From Emmonsiellopsis sp. PD_33 (lineage: Eukaryota > Ascomycota > Eurotiomycetes > Onygenales > Ajellomycetaceae): DNA of 64,000 nucleotides. This document shows, piece after piece, positions 1-12,195 of this stretch (positions are counted from its first letter, which is position 1; each line of letters opens with the position of its first letter). The position numbers and the translations under genes were made by a program. Where the stretch lies: positions 62,001-126,000 of the forward strand of contig JANTQF010000018.1 of assembly GCA_032988165.1 (NCBI GenBank). Direction: 5' to 3'. A model generated the notes under the pieces. It had not been told where the DNA came from. It ran no database searches and saw only the letters and a program-made list of their open reading frames with translations.

Positions 1-1197
1 AGTAATCGTCCAGTCACTTCCAGTAGACTGTACCGAAACAGTAGATTGGAACTGCGGTGGTCGATTAAGCGGGCTCTGCGCTCGCTGAGGACCCGATCCA
101 CTATATTGTTTAGGGATAGCGGGCACTGGAGGGACATCAGGTGGCGGTCGCGAACTGGTCGACGTTCGCACAGCACCCCGTCGAGCAGCAGCGTCATATA
201 AACCCGGAGGAAGAGTTTGCGGCAGTCTTTTCATGGTACCGGTCCTGAACGCACTTAACAGATGCATGGCGATGATAAACTCCGTCGCATCGAGAGCGCC
301 TCGTTGTTTCGTATCGGCCAGGCCCCATATCCCACCCAAAATGTCGATACGCAATCGCGCCCGCTCGAATATCTGCTTCGCTTTTTCACCTAGTTTTCCA
401 CAAGTGAGTCCTCCGAGTACTAAAGCTGGAACCACTCCGACGAGGAAATACCTGACAAAACCCCATTATGCACATCTGACTGGTCAAACAAGGCGGCAAA
501 CTTGGCAGCATCTTCGGACCGCAGCTGTGGAACTTCATCGTCGCGGGTTCCGGGGGGACGACTCGACGCGGCGGGCGGCGGTTGAGCAGCTGGCTCTGTA
601 TCTACCGTGATACCATTGAACTTTGGAAGAGGGCCAGCTATAGGAAGATTAGCGCACGGATAGAATAGTGTAAACATTATACGGAGCCTTACGCTTCAAT
701 ACCAGCTCCCCAATCGGCTCGCGCCCAGCCTGCGCATGCCCAACCAATCGCATAGCCACGCCAAACCCCGAACGGCTCAGCTGGCCTTCATTCTGCGGAT
801 CGGCAAGCTGCCACATCTGTAGACCCAAAAAGCCAACGTTCAGCCCATATCCTATTCCGCTCATGAAAAACAGCATAGCTGTCCCGTAACAGCGACGGTA
901 TTTGCTCGCACTTACCGAAGCCAGCCAGTCAGGCGGCAAATTTGTCTTCTTGAAAAACGGTATAGCCATCCTGCCGGGAATAAAACCGAGATTCTCCTTG
1001 TCCGCCGCCTGGAAGAGCTGGGAGAAGACCCATTCCTCCTCCGGCGTGAGGTTCAGGTTTGGAGGCCCTGTACGTAGCGAAAGGCGCACAAGTCAGTATT
1101 CGAATTGTGTCAGACAGGCGGTAGTCGCATTTGTTGTATGTGTTGTGCTTGGAGTAGACATGGGTTTGTATAAGGTCCACCCACCTCCGTCTGCCAT
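1..1197 (-). CDS. EDE1: EDE1-like EH-domain endocytic scaffold, 5' end only (partial)
   Basis: This is the N-terminal part of an Eps15/Ede1 family protein, an early-arriving endocytic scaffold whose EH domains bind NPF peptides at the plasma membrane. Exons read on the minus strand are 1185-1197, 1067-916, 816-693, 637-452 and 389 to the window edge; all joins keep phase. The start is inferred from a 13-nt first exon (ATG GCA GAC GGA G) spliced to the conserved PPNLNLTPEE stretch. Two EH domains are visible: one with FQAADKENLG and MWQLADPQNEG, the second with FAALFDQSD and GIWGLADTKQRG followed by ATEFIIAMHLL. A proline-rich linker (RPPPDVPPVPAIPKQ) begins before the edge. The rest of the protein (further EH, coiled coil, UBA) lies outside the window. 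The family call is recognition of the EH layout; the small first exon is inference. Confidence 0.85.
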
Positions 1198-2203
1198 TGT
1201 TCCGTTCACGCTCGCAAGCAACGCTCCTCGTGATCCGTCGTGTGTTTCCGCAATGTAATGCGCAGTAGGTGGTCAGCCCAGAGTAGGCGGGGGAGGTGTT
1301 ACGCGGCGAGCATGGAAGGGCGAGTGGGAGCCTATATGGAGGACTCAGGGGCGAGTGCCAGACCGAGGATGGCAAATCAAAACAGACGGGCCGCAAACCA
1401 TTCAACAAACAAGCAGGGAAATGCAAAGCGCGCAAAGATATCGGATATCGCTGAAGCCTAGAGACCGGGGTATCGCAGGAGCAAGATATGCTGACGGGGA
1501 GGTTGGGAGTCGCAGCAGTCCGGGGTCGAGCAGATGGATGTCGCTTGAGGTTGCAATTAACTCGTCCCGTGACCCGTAATAATACGCGGCCGGTACCCGC
1601 CAGGCAGGGGAGACCGGGCGTATAGCCGTGTATCCGCGTATCGGCCGCGTAATCGCTGTATCTTGGTGATTAGGTAAGCAGGACGGCGGTACGGAAGCAC
1701 GACACAGCATAGAAAGGGGGGTTGGCGGGGATATATCCGTGGGAGCAGATGGCCTTCGTTGATGTAGACTGGTAGAAGGGGCCTGATACTTATCAAGAAC
1801 ATGCACAACCGGTACAGAATGAATGGACTAGTATTAAATATATTATGTAGATAGAAGCCTACCCTGCCGCTCCAGCTTCATTAAACAATTTAAGATTCAA
1901 GATCGTCCTGTTCCAGACGGCGCGGAAGCCGTGTCAAATACCAGTACCAACTCTTGAAACAGCCAGGATGTGCCATTGTTGCCGTCTGATCATCTCAGTA
2001 CCCGTCAAGGCAGACGGTATACATACGGCCTCCATCCGTCTTGAAAGGCAAAAGCAACAAAACAAAGCTTAGACAGGCGCGGGAGCCTCTGGGAGATTTA
2101 TTAGGGGTATAATAAACAGCGAAGATTCATGTTTAGTGCAAAGCAAGATACACACATACAACAACGGCAAGAATCAGGTCGGGTTCCTCATTGACGCACG
2201 TAT
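1198..2203. other. Intergenic: EDE1 promoter side and alpha-tubulin 3' side
   Basis: About 1 kb between the EDE1 start and the alpha-tubulin stop, both on the minus strand. The part from 1480 to 1800 is rich in CG-containing short motifs, while 1800-2200 is more AT-rich and probably contains the tubulin 3' UTR. Open frames here are short and show no recognisable protein. Confidence 0.5.
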
Positions 2204-3988
2204 TTAGTACTCGGGCTCAATCTCATCCTCCAAGGAATCGCTGGCAACCTCCTCATAATCCCGCTCCAGAGCTGCAAGGTCCTCGCGAGCCTCGGAGAAC
2301 TCGCCTTCCTCCATACCCTCACCAACATACCAGTGCACGAACGCACGCTTGGAGTACATGAGGTCGAACTTGTGGGACAGCGCGGACCAGGCCTCGGCGA
2401 TGGCAGTGGTGTTGGACAGCATGCATCTGTAATTGATTAGCATAGATCTTACTCTGTGTATGGGATGAGATAGCTTACACAGCACGGTTGACCTTGGCAA
2501 GATCGCCGTTGGGGACCATCTGAGGAGCTTGGTAGCAGATACCAATCTTGAAACCAGTAGGGCACCAGTCAACGAACTGGATAGTGCGCTTAGTCTTCAA
2601 GGTGGCCACGGCGCTGTGCACGTCCTTGGGCACAACATCTCCGCGGTACAGGAGACATGTTGCCATATACTTGCCGTTGCGGGGATCGCATTTAACCATC
2701 TGGTTGTTAGGCTCGAAGCAGGACATGGTGACTTCCATGACAGAGTTCGACTCGTGCGAGGCCTTGGCCGCAGAAACGACTGGGGAGTACGCAACAAGCG
2801 GGAAGTGGATGCGTGGGTATGGCACCAAGTTGGTCTGGAACTCGTTCAGGTCGACGTTCAGGGAACCATCGAATCGGAGAGAGGCGGTGATGGAAGAGAC
2901 AACTGTATAAATTTGGTTTTGTTAGCTCAAAATGCCCGAAGTGGATTGGGAGTATTATGGGCCTGACCTTGAGCAATCAGACGGTTGAGGTTCTCGTAGC
3001 TGGGCCTCTCAATGCCCAGGTTCCGGCGGCAGATGTCGTAGATGGCCTCATTGTCCACCATGAAACTACAGTCAGAGTGCTCTAGAGTAGTGTGTGTTGT
3101 GAGGATCGAGTTATAGGGCTCGACGACCGACGTGGCATTCTGTGGGGCAGGGTAGACACAGAACTCCAGCTTGGTCTTCTTGCCATAGTCAGTAGACAGG
3201 CGTTCCATGAGCAGGGCACCGAAACCAGATCCCGTTCCGCCTCCAAAGGAGTGGAACACCAAGAATCCCTGAAGACCAGCACAGTTATCCGCAACGCGGC
3301 GAACCTTGTCAAGCACCTGGTCGATCATCTCCTTGCCCACCGTGTAATGGCCACGAGCGTAGTTGTTGGATGCATCCTCCTTGCCAGTGATCATCTGCTC
3401 TGGGTGGAAAAGGCTGCGGTAAGCGCCGGTGCGGACCTCATCGACGACGTTTGGCTCAAGATCGCAGTAGATGGTTCGGGGGACATACTTTCCCTGGCCT
3501 GGATCGCGAGCACGTGTGAGTTTCCAAACTAGAGGATGCAGTAGTATTCGGGGTGGAAATGGGACGAACCAGTTTCGGAGAAGAACGTGCTGAATCCTTG
3601 GTCTGGATCGGCAGCTTTCCGCTCCTCAGTCAGGTATCCGTCGGGCTGTCAAGCAGAAGCCGCATTAGCTAGCGCTCATGGAAACATGGAACCCCGAAAG
3701 GGAGAACAAAGGAGGGATATCCCACATACCTGGATGCCATGTTCCAGGCAGTACAGCTAGAACAAAACAAAATGCCATTGTCAGCGATGCGTGATACTAC
3801 GTGGATGGCTGCGCGGACTTCATAGGGAGGTTGGATAAGAGCGGTGAAGTCATACCTCCCAGCAGGAGTTTGCGATTTGGCAACCAGCCTGGCCGACTAC
3901 ACAAGATGATTATCAGCAAACGCCAGACATACGGCAAGCAGCATAGCACCGGAGGCAGCATACCGTTCAAACTCACGACTTCTCTCAT
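2204..3988 (-). CDS. tubA: Alpha-tubulin
   Basis: Alpha-tubulin forms the microtubule heterodimer with beta-tubulin and carries the non-exchangeable GTP. Seven exons on the minus strand: 3988-3964, 3896-3856, 3756-3730, 3645-3570, 3498-2968, 2902-2479 and 2426-2204. They join in phase to 448 residues, the usual alpha-tubulin length. Visible marks are MREVVSLNVGQAGCQ at the N terminus, the tubulin signature GGGTGSG, the stretch LVPYPRIHFPL, and the acidic C terminus ending EPEY with a terminal tyrosine. The first four exons are very small (25, 41, 27 and 76 nt), typical of tubulin genes in filamentous fungi. The symbol tubA follows Aspergillus usage; whether a second alpha-tubulin gene exists elsewhere cannot be seen here. 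Confidence 0.97.
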
Positions 3989-5214
3989 GGTGGCGGGTGG
4001 TGTAGAGGATATCGAGGGAGGTCAAGATTGGGCAGAGACGGACGCCCAATGGAGGCTGATGGATGGAATGAGGGAGCGGTCAGGGAGCTCCGATACGGCG
4101 AGATGGGAGCTGTGGTTTGGTCAGACGGTGGACGGCCTGGGCGAAGCAGCAGAGGGGGGTATCAGACCTTGGGAGAGATCACGAAGGTGTTCGTGCAGTC
4201 GGGATGTCGAGGCGGAGATCGAGATGAGGTGGTGAGCGAGCAGTTTTTTTGGGGAAGGTCGAGCGCGGTAAGAATAACATTGTGTATTGTCACGCCGCAA
4301 TACACAGAAGAGGGTGTATTTTACCCCTGATTCGAGCAGGCGGTACGGAATGCGGATCCGATCCAGCAGCTGGCCAATCATAGGCTTGGAAACCGTACGG
4401 TCACTTTGGTTCGCGTTTTGTTTTTCACGGTACGCTTTGTTGTGTTTACCAGGTCACGTGGACCTCTCCTATGTCCAGCCCGGCAGTAGACCATATATAT
4501 GGATAGTTGTATTTCTCTCCGCCCAGGGGCCGGTTAAAAGGAGCTTGAAGTGTAGAATAGTGACGGAGCCTATATAAATATGTCAATAGCTAAAGCTGTC
4601 TTGTCATGCGGTTCCAAGCTTTCGCCTGGATGCATTTGAGTTCCACATAGTAGCTGCTTACTCAGCCCGGAGAATAGCAGCAGGTCTTGGCATGATCGTT
4701 GCCTCATCCATCATCAACGTTTGAGATTCCTATCCGATCTATGACAAACTACGCCAACCCTATGCAATAACAATATTCAGGACGATAATGGATATGCCCA
4801 CCGGTATGTTATGCTTGCTCTCTTAATTCAAGTTTAGTTAAAATCAAGGCATGCCTAGCCATTTGCCCCTTGTCCGTCCAACTACTTCTTTTTGCCTATC
4901 TAGTATCACTCTTATGGTTATGCGCGGACATGTCTGCCAGTAGCGCTTGTTATCCCCTTTATATTCCCTATTCTAATTATCTGGCTGCATGTCGTTGCCC
5001 TGGTCATGTTGATGCGAAATCCTACATTCTTGCTCTTTACAAGGAGCTGATCAGCCGATCAGAAACCAATACTAACATGTTTATAGATTTTGGAACCCCC
5101 TGATATCAAACAATTGCAAGATGACCATATTTGGCTCTTAGAATTCTTGTACTTTAAACAAATCACTAGCCCAGCACTTCCAGCATCAGGGCCCGTCTCC
5201 GCAAAATTGCAACC
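3989..5214. other. Divergent intergenic region, tubulin / PGA1
   Basis: The shared upstream region of alpha-tubulin (-) and the PGA1-like gene (+). It holds a CACGTG palindrome at 4455-4460 inside a longer near-palindrome (GGTCACGTGGACC). No credible coding region was found; the short open frames around 4287-4577 and 4870-5103 have no recognisable domain. Confidence 0.5.
4455..4460. promoter_or_regulatory. CACGTG palindrome upstream of alpha-tubulin
   Basis: A CACGTG core about 470 bp upstream of the tubulin ATG. In fungi this is the type of site bound by bHLH factors such as Cbf1; binding here is inference from the motif alone. Confidence 0.35.
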
Positions 5215-6085
5215 ATGGAATCATTCCTATGTCTATTCCTCCTCCTCATAGGCACAGTGCTTGCCAATGTCGAGAAAGTCATCTTCACAGCACCCCCTCC
5301 CAGCCCACTGCAATCCCAGCAGCCGGATTTCGACGATTTGGAGATTGAAAGATTATCTCCCCACGAGCCCTCGACGAGGACATATATCACCGCTACGTTC
5401 GCGTCCAAAGAAGCCCCGGACGGCGCGGAGAGTTGGTTCTATCTTGACGGGTTACGGCCTGGTCAAAGGTATGAAGTACGCATTTGTTATTTGGCCACTG
5501 TAAGATTTCCCTCCGGATCATCAACTATCAACCCCCCCCCCCCCTAAACCAAGCCTAAAACAAAACTAACAAGGCCCCCAGCAACCAACAACCTTCACCC
5601 TAACCACCCACACCCTCTCCGACATCCTCGACTCCCCCCCCCTCATCTCAAGCCTAACTACCTTCTCAACCACCCACCTCCCCACCCTCCTCCACAACCT
5701 GCAATCCCAAGACCCCCACTCATCCCACCCCCTCCAACTCCCTCCCAAACTCGGCCTCTCCTCTTCCTCATCCTCATCCTCCCCGCAAACCTCAGCACTC
5801 TTCCTCCAAATCCACGCTGCAGCCGATTACTTCTCTCTTGACAAGGGGCTAATGCAGAACGTGCCCCCCGTGCAGGCGGACATCATTCTTGATCCGTTTT
5901 TGTTTAATGTGTTTCCGAAGAGTCTAGTGCCTACGGCAGGCTATCTGGTAATTGTTGCGGGGGGTGCGTGGCTGGTGGCGTGGCTGGTGTGGGTGGGGGT
6001 TGAGAGGGTGGCGGAGAGGGGAGGATGGCGGAAGGGTGAAAGCGGGCGGCGGGGAGGGGGAGGGGGAGGGAAGAAGGATATTTAG
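5215..6085 (+). CDS. PGA1: PGA1-like subunit of GPI-mannosyltransferase II (ER membrane)
   Basis: Probable Pga1 homologue, the partner of Gpi18 that adds the second mannose to the GPI anchor precursor in the ER lumen. Two exons, 5215-5499 and 5582-6085, join in phase 0 to 262 residues. The N terminus has a clear signal peptide (MESFLCLFLLLIGTVLA). A lumenal part with WFYLDGLRPGQRYEVRICYLAT follows, a pattern seen in fungal Pga1 proteins. One transmembrane segment lies near residues 223-247 (AGYLVIVAGGAWLVAWLVWV). The very C terminus is GKKDI, a dilysine KKxx ER-retrieval signal. The middle is Ser/Thr/Pro/Leu-rich and poorly conserved. The intron contains a run of 13 C. The family call relies on layout and a short conserved stretch, so it is likely but not certain. 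Confidence 0.75.
5532..5544 (+). repeat. C13 homopolymer in the PGA1-like intron
   Basis: Thirteen consecutive C within the single intron of the PGA1-like gene. Length here may vary or be an assembly uncertainty; it does not affect the reading frame because it is intronic. Confidence 0.8.
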
Positions 6086-7247
6086 GTTGTAGCGGTTTGG
6101 GTTGGGTTGGGTTGCTAGTTACTTTTCGGCCTTGTTATTATTTTATCTCGCTGGTTGGTTTGGTAGTAGTTATGTTTTCTCAGGGTTATCTTGGGACTGT
6201 ACAGCATGTTAGGTAGAACCGCCGTGATTGACCAAAATGAGTTGGGCTTGTCTATTTCCTTTGTATATCTAACTTGTCGTTAAACTTTCCCGGCGCTGTC
6301 TGCTCCTTTTAAGCTGTGTTCTCATACCATATCGTGCGAATATGAATATTGTACGTGGATATCTCGCCTTGTTTGGTTTTAGTAGTATTATTTTAGTATT
6401 GTTCAAAAAAATAATTCTTTCATGAAGACACTCTTTCCCTACTGATTTTTTTATCTATTTAATGTTGTTGGGTTGGACAGATGGAAAATTGTCGTGGTGG
6501 TGGTGGTGATGGTGATACACGACTGGCAAGAAATATATTTTTTCTATTGCATGTTTCGCAGGGCATTGGGATTGACCCGTGTAGAACAGAAATCCTAAAA
6601 TGATATGTAATGTACAGCTAGACAAATGAATATGTGAAGGGGAAATTTATTTATTTATTCATAATTACCACCGTGGAGATAGTTCACCTTGAAAATTTTA
6701 AAAAAGCAGGACAGCTCTGGCGTAAAGTAACTAATGGCCTGGCATTGCATCAAGAAATTACTGGTTCATGAAGTAATTAGTATGCTGTACAGCCAGATGA
6801 GGATTAGAATGTGAGATAAAGCTGAGCCAAAGTTTGCAAGTATGTATGTGGTTGTGATGGTCACCACCAACCGTGTGCTGGTGTACTAAGAGCCGTACGG
6901 CACAATAACCATGGAGGAAAATAACATTTTATCATTTTGTATATTTTTTCATATCCCCATTCCCATGGCTAGCCTCTCTCCTCATGGTTGGAAGCTACTA
7001 TGTATATACCGTAATCTAACAGATGGTTTTTGCAATACAATTACAGAAAATTTGGGGGAGGCGTGGAAAGACGAAAAAAGGAAATATGCGACGGACAAAG
7101 GAGATGTGGGGATTGTTGGAGTAGAGGAGCCTTTCCTGACGCCCCTTTAATTACTGGATAGCTAGCAGACCAAGAAGCCAATCAAGAACAAAAGGGGGCT
7201 TGGAAAGGTAGGAATGGGGGGTTTGTTGGGGTGTTAGGAACGCATGT
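6086..7247. other. Convergent 3' intergenic region, PGA1 / QCR2
   Basis: A 1.16-kb AT-rich region between two convergent genes. It contains GTG/GAT triplet runs near 6497-6515 and TTTA repeats near 6647. The 79-codon open frame at 6911-7150 has no recognisable content and is not called. Confidence 0.5.
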
Positions 7248-8860
7248 TTACACGGTCAAGCCGATATCGCTGGCGAAGGGGAGAGTGAAGAGATCGCCGA
7301 CGGAAGCGACAGAAGCCTTGTTCGAAAGGAGGGATTGGGCAGCCTGTTTTAGTTGGTTAGAATAATTGATACGAGGATTAGGGGGGTGTTCTAAACATAC
7401 CGCCTTAACCTGTTGCTCAGTGACCTTATCGATGCTCTTTCCAACCTCGGTGATCTGGAATGGCTTTCCGCCGTGGATGAGGCCGGATCCGGTGACCTCG
7501 AGGCTAGAGGCCAGGTTCTCACCGGCTTCCAATGCACGGAACTTGGCAAGAGCGGTGGCCTTCTTGATCTCCTCGCTGGCGACGTTACCCGCGGCAACGT
7601 TCTTGATGGTCTCAACGACGCTCTTGCTGGCGGCAGCCACACTCTGGGCGTTGCCGGAGATGGCGATAGAGAGAAGGCCAGCATCGGAATAGGCGGCATT
7701 GCTGGTCGATACGTTGACGTTGGGATAGGTATCAACAGCCTTGGAGAGGAGGGAAGATCCAGGGGACCACTTGATGGTGGACTGGCCTCCAAGCAGGGCG
7801 GCGAGGACGGAGAATTCGGGCTTGTAGGCGGCGCCAGTACCAAAGGCACCGGATCCGGGGAATGCGATCACTACGGCGTTTCCGGCCTGGCTTGTGGTTC
7901 GCTGTTCGCCTCCAAAGTACTTGGTTGGCTCGTATGCCCTGGGGGAGAACAACCCGGCAGTTGTGGCGGTAGGGGTGTCGCGGAAGAACTGACCAACCCA
8001 TTTGGACAAATCAGCGGTATTGGCGCCGCTGGAGACAACAGCAATGGATGGTTTCGAATATGCGGCCTGGGCAAAGGCGGAGATGCCCTCCACGTCGACA
8101 TACTTCTTGAAAGGCGAGGAAGATTGGGGAACCAGATGCTCTCCGAGGCCGCGGTGGAAAGCAACGTTATGGGCGGAGTCTAGAGCCTGAACAGCTGGAT
8201 TGGCCAACACGCCGTCCTGGGAGTACTTAACAAGTCCCATGACGACTTCGTCGAGCTCATGCTCTGATAACAAATTGTTCATGTTAGATTGCGGCCACAT
8301 GGAATATTCGGTTCCACCAAAGATATTACTCACGCGCGTATTTGGTGCCGGATATCACCTCCGCAAACAGCTCTGCGTAATAGGGAAGATCGTTGCTGAG
8401 GAATTTAGCGGTAAGGACAACGTTTTCTCTCGAGTGGGAGGACGAGAGCTCTCCACCAAGCAGTTCGGATTCCCGGGTGATCCGCAGAGCCGACCGCTTG
8501 ACCGTTGACTGCCAATTGAAACATATTGTTAGCCACCAGACTTCAATAGCGCAAATCTTAAAGAGAAAGGTGGAATCTTGATGGATATCAGCTCACCTTG
8601 AAGGCAAACTTCTCCAAGATATCGGAGTATCCGGGGAACGGCTGGTATCGGGAACCGGCCTTCGCAACAAGCGACAAGGTGGTGGTTGGTCCGGCCACTT
8701 CTCTGTTGGCAAATTTCACGCCGGCGGCATCGCCAGTCTCATATTCGAAGCCCTTGGGGGCAGCCGCCGCAGCCATGCCCCGTCGAGAGTTGGCGTTGGC
8801 GATGCATTGTTTTCGGAGGGAACGCGGCGCATTCCGGCCGAGGGCGGACCGCGAAAGCAT
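7248..8860 (-). CDS. QCR2: Ubiquinol-cytochrome c reductase core protein 2
   Basis: Core protein 2 of mitochondrial respiratory complex III, a non-catalytic M16 (processing-peptidase-like) subunit on the matrix side. Exons on the minus strand: 8860-8597, 8508-8334, 8263-7401 and 7343-7248, joining in phase to 465 residues. The N terminus (MLSRSALGRNAPRSLRKQ) is an Arg/Ser/Ala-rich mitochondrial presequence. The stretch TTTLSLVAKAGSRYQP and the downstream FAFKSTVKRSALRITRESE follow the core-protein pattern. The zinc-binding HxxEH motif of active M16 peptidases is absent, as expected for Qcr2. The start at 8860 is preferred over the upstream in-frame ATG at 8989 because the latter would place a non-mitochondrial extension before the presequence. 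It shares a 504-bp divergent promoter with RPC82. Confidence 0.95.
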
Positions 8861-9364
8861 GATCGCGGGTTTTGGAGAGACGGGGAGGAGTAGGAGAAGA
8901 AAGGAAAATAGCAATTGAGGACAATTGGCGGGGGTGGGGAGAAAGCAACGGCGTCTCTTGACTCTCTCAGGCCGTCCTTTGAGGTTCAAAAAGCTTCAAG
9001 ACGTCGGATGGAATTGGCCGTCCGATTATGCGGCCTCTGATTGGCCGGGTTGACGAAAGCTTGGCGCCCGGTTCCCTAGTTTCTCCGAGGTCACGTGGCG
9101 CCAAGCACAAAATCCAAAAGGGGAAAGGCGCGTTTTTGGCGACCGCGGGACATTTTGAGCCTCAAATGGACGGCAACGACCACGGATTTTTGCTTGCTTT
9201 TCTCTCCGCGAGCTGGACAGTCGATATCTCGTCCCTCTGCCGGCAATTGGCATAGCTCTGTTTTCATCTTGCACCGCTAGCCTATAATCACACCCATGAA
9301 TGCTCAGCGGTGACACTACTGACTGTTCTAGGAAGCTGGCATTGCTCTAGAGAGCCGGGGAATC
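8861..9364. other. Divergent promoter region, QCR2 / RPC82
   Basis: About 500 bp between two head-to-head housekeeping genes. A TCACGTGG site (core 9092-9097) lies roughly midway. No coding sequence seen. Confidence 0.6.
9092..9097. promoter_or_regulatory. CACGTG palindrome between QCR2 and RPC82
   Basis: Single CACGTG core in the shared divergent promoter, 232 bp from the QCR2 ATG and 268 bp from the RPC82 ATG. Function inferred from motif and position only. Confidence 0.4.
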
Positions 9365-11483
9365 ATGTCTCAGGTGAGCTTCATGTCTAGCTGAACGCTG
9401 CTTGTTCGTGGCCCGGGGCTGATATTTTGAATCGCAGTATGCTGCGGAGCTGTGCAAGCTCCTGATCACCGATAATTTCGGTGAGCTCTATTCCGTAAGT
9501 CCTCGCGCAAAACCGCCCAAGAAAAGGCTTCGTTCGACTCAAGCGGGGGCTAACCGCTATCTAGTTGATATTCTCCCATCTTCTCTATCATGGCCGCCAG
9601 CCGCTTCCCAAGATCGTCCACAATACTCGGTTATCGCCACGTCAGGTCAGACACGGCCTGGCCGTCCTCATCCAACAACACCTTATTTACCACCACACGT
9701 CTCTTGATGACGGAATCACATATTACGAAGCTAGCTGGAGGACGGCATACAACTTGATTCGGTCAGGGAGGATCCTACAACTGGTCGAGGAGAAACTGGG
9801 CGATTATCCAGCCAAGGTGTTGTCAACCATCCTCTATCTCGGACACGTCAAGATCAGCTATCTCGAAACCCTCCCAGAACTTCAACCCAAAGCGCAGAAG
9901 AAGACAAAGAAGGCTGCAGACACAAATGGGTTGAATGGAGAACACCATGATGAAATTAATAGTGTTGATGAGGAGGATGAAGGCGAAGGACTGGAAAATG
10001 GCACCACTGATGCGGACCTCCCACCTTCACAGCTACATCCTACTCTGAGGTCGTTGGCTGCCTATGGGTATATTATGCGAGTGCGGGATGCACACTTTCA
10101 AAGCCCATCTGATCTTATCGACGACGCAGAAAAAGCCATAAAGTCGCGGTCAGACATCCGTTCTTTAAAAGGGAAGAAGCTTCAGGAGGCCGTCGATGCC
10201 GGGGTAGAGGTGTTTATCAAGGAACGGACCGATGGAACTATATCCCAAGGCCCACTTGGAGGTGCCCTTCCGCGGGGTACCAAGAGGCGAGCAGGAAACT
10301 CGGCGGCTGCTTCTTCAAATAAGAGAGTGAAATTTGACCATGCGGTAGAGGGTGATGAGGACGAAGACGAAGACGACTTTTATGGCGATGACTACGTGGA
10401 CGACAATGCGGCGCCAATGGATGTAAGTGCATTCCTGCAGCATTTAGAATTTTCGATGCTGATCTACTATAGACAAACCTGATTATCCGAGTCAACTATC
10501 AGAAATTCGAGGTGGCGTTGCGCAACAAACGCTTAGTTAGGTTGGCCGAGCAGCACACTTCGACTGTGACGTCCCAGGTTTATGAAGCCCTTCTTGATCG
10601 GATCGAACTGAGAACCTCGGAATGCAGGAAGCAGGCGGAACGTGTCCCAGAAGGGGAGGAAGGCGAGCAGTATTCCGTAGCGATCCCATTACATACAATT
10701 TTGGACGATCTCGACCCGCAACTAGATCTTGCTGGTGTCATGGCTGGTTCAGAGCCAAAAAATCCCGGTTTAAACGGACACACAAACGATGAAGACGACG
10801 ACGATGATGATGAACCCCATACGAGTGGCGGTAGTGGAAGGCCTGGAAAGAATCGAATATACGCCCTGGAACAACATTTATCACTCCTCGCCCAGGAACC
10901 ACACATTTTTACTACACGCAGTATGCAATCTGGGATAATAACATGGGCTGTCGAATATAGACGCCTTGCTCGAAGGCTTCGACATCTGGAACTCGAGCGT
11001 CTCATCGAAGCCCGCTTCGGCGGCATCGCAGTTCGACTCATTCGGGTTCTTGCCGCGAAAGGAAGATTAGATGAAAAGCGATTGCAGGAGATTAGCTTAA
11101 TGGCATCGAAAGAGCTTCGTCAAGTGCTTGCACAAATGGAAGCTGCTGGTTTTGTTGATCTACAAGAAGTGCCCCGAGATGCTCAACGCCAGCCCTCGCG
11201 GACAATGTACCTGTGGTTCTACGACCCAGACCGTGCAGCTACAATGGTTCTTGAAGACACATACAAAACCATGGCGCGCTGTTTTCAGCGGATAGCGGTT
11301 GAGCGGAATAAACTGAAGTTCTTCCTGGAAAAGACCGAGCGGACGGATGTTAAGGGCAACGAAGAGAAATACCTATCTCCAGCCGAGTTGAAAACGCTCC
11401 AGGAGTGGCGAGATAAGGAAGCCCTGTTATTGGGGGAGGTGGGGAGATTGGATGAACTTGTTGCTGTTTTTAGGGACTATTGA
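9365..11483 (+). CDS. RPC82: RNA polymerase III subunit C82 (RPC3)
   Basis: Subunit of the C82/34/31 subcomplex of RNA polymerase III, which helps open the promoter for tRNA and 5S transcription in the nucleus. Exons 9365-9373, 9438-9494, 9565-10422 and 10473-11483 join in phase to 644 residues. The N-terminal winged-helix part reads YAAELCKLLITDNFGEL, then FSHLLYHGRQPLPKIV and LSPRQVRHGLAVLIQQHLI, which is the family hallmark. Two acidic insertions are visible, near residues 140-165 (EDEGEGLENG region) and 410-420 (runs of D). The C-terminal half has the conserved RLIRVLAAKGRLDEKRLQEISLM block (read in shorter pieces) and ends in a coiled coil. The first exon is only nine nucleotides; its ATG fits family N termini. 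Confidence 0.93.
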
Positions 11484-12195
11484 TCTATCTAAAATTTATC
11501 CTCATCCTATTTAAGTTTCTCGTCATTTTTTGGGTTATTTTCGCCGTCCAATGTTCAAGCTTTCCTCACACAACGTTGGCCGGAAAAACGGAAGCCGTGG
11601 GATGGATCATATCCGAATAGCTTTTGTGACCAAGTCCCTCGCCTTCTAGAAATTTCAAGTTTCACAACACGCCCGTTCCAACAAGAATCAGTAGGTCAAA
11701 TTATGAAATTCGATCTCACATGGATATTAGCGAGAGCAACCTGTGTGGCTATTTTGAGAATGCATAAGCGCCCTGATCCATCGTCGGGAACACCTTTGAT
11801 GCCCACTCACGCCCATCGAGAAAGGATAGCGCCGCGGGTATTCCGCTGCCAAGCCCGGGCTCGTTACAGCCAATCAACGATTTGGCCCCAATATCAAACC
11901 CTTTCTGGTGGCTGGTGTCTTACTGCAGATGATGCTCCATCCATCCAGTCAAAATCCGACACAACTTGCGGGGTTCCCTGTAGCCTTCTGGAGCGAAACA
12001 TGGACGAGCTGGCTTTGGAGGGCTGCATCAGTTGATCATTGGTCGAAATATTCTTCATTCGACAAGGGTTGAGCGTGATCAAAATGCAAGGCTGCCCACA
12101 GCCCTGAGAGATGGTGGCACCGTGGAGCTGTACAAGATGGGCGTCTCCTGCTGCCTTCAATTTCCCCCATGGAGGCTTCATTCTTTGGAATATGA
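11484..12195. other. Intergenic between RPC82 and the NLR gene
   Basis: About 0.7 kb carrying the RPC82 3' region and the NLR promoter. Overlapping open frames at 11703-12367 on both strands have no recognisable domain. Confidence 0.5.

Noticed and set aside
7413..8183. 256-codon Gly-rich open frame on the plus strand
   Set aside because: Antisense to QCR2 exon 3; QCR2 is certain by family.
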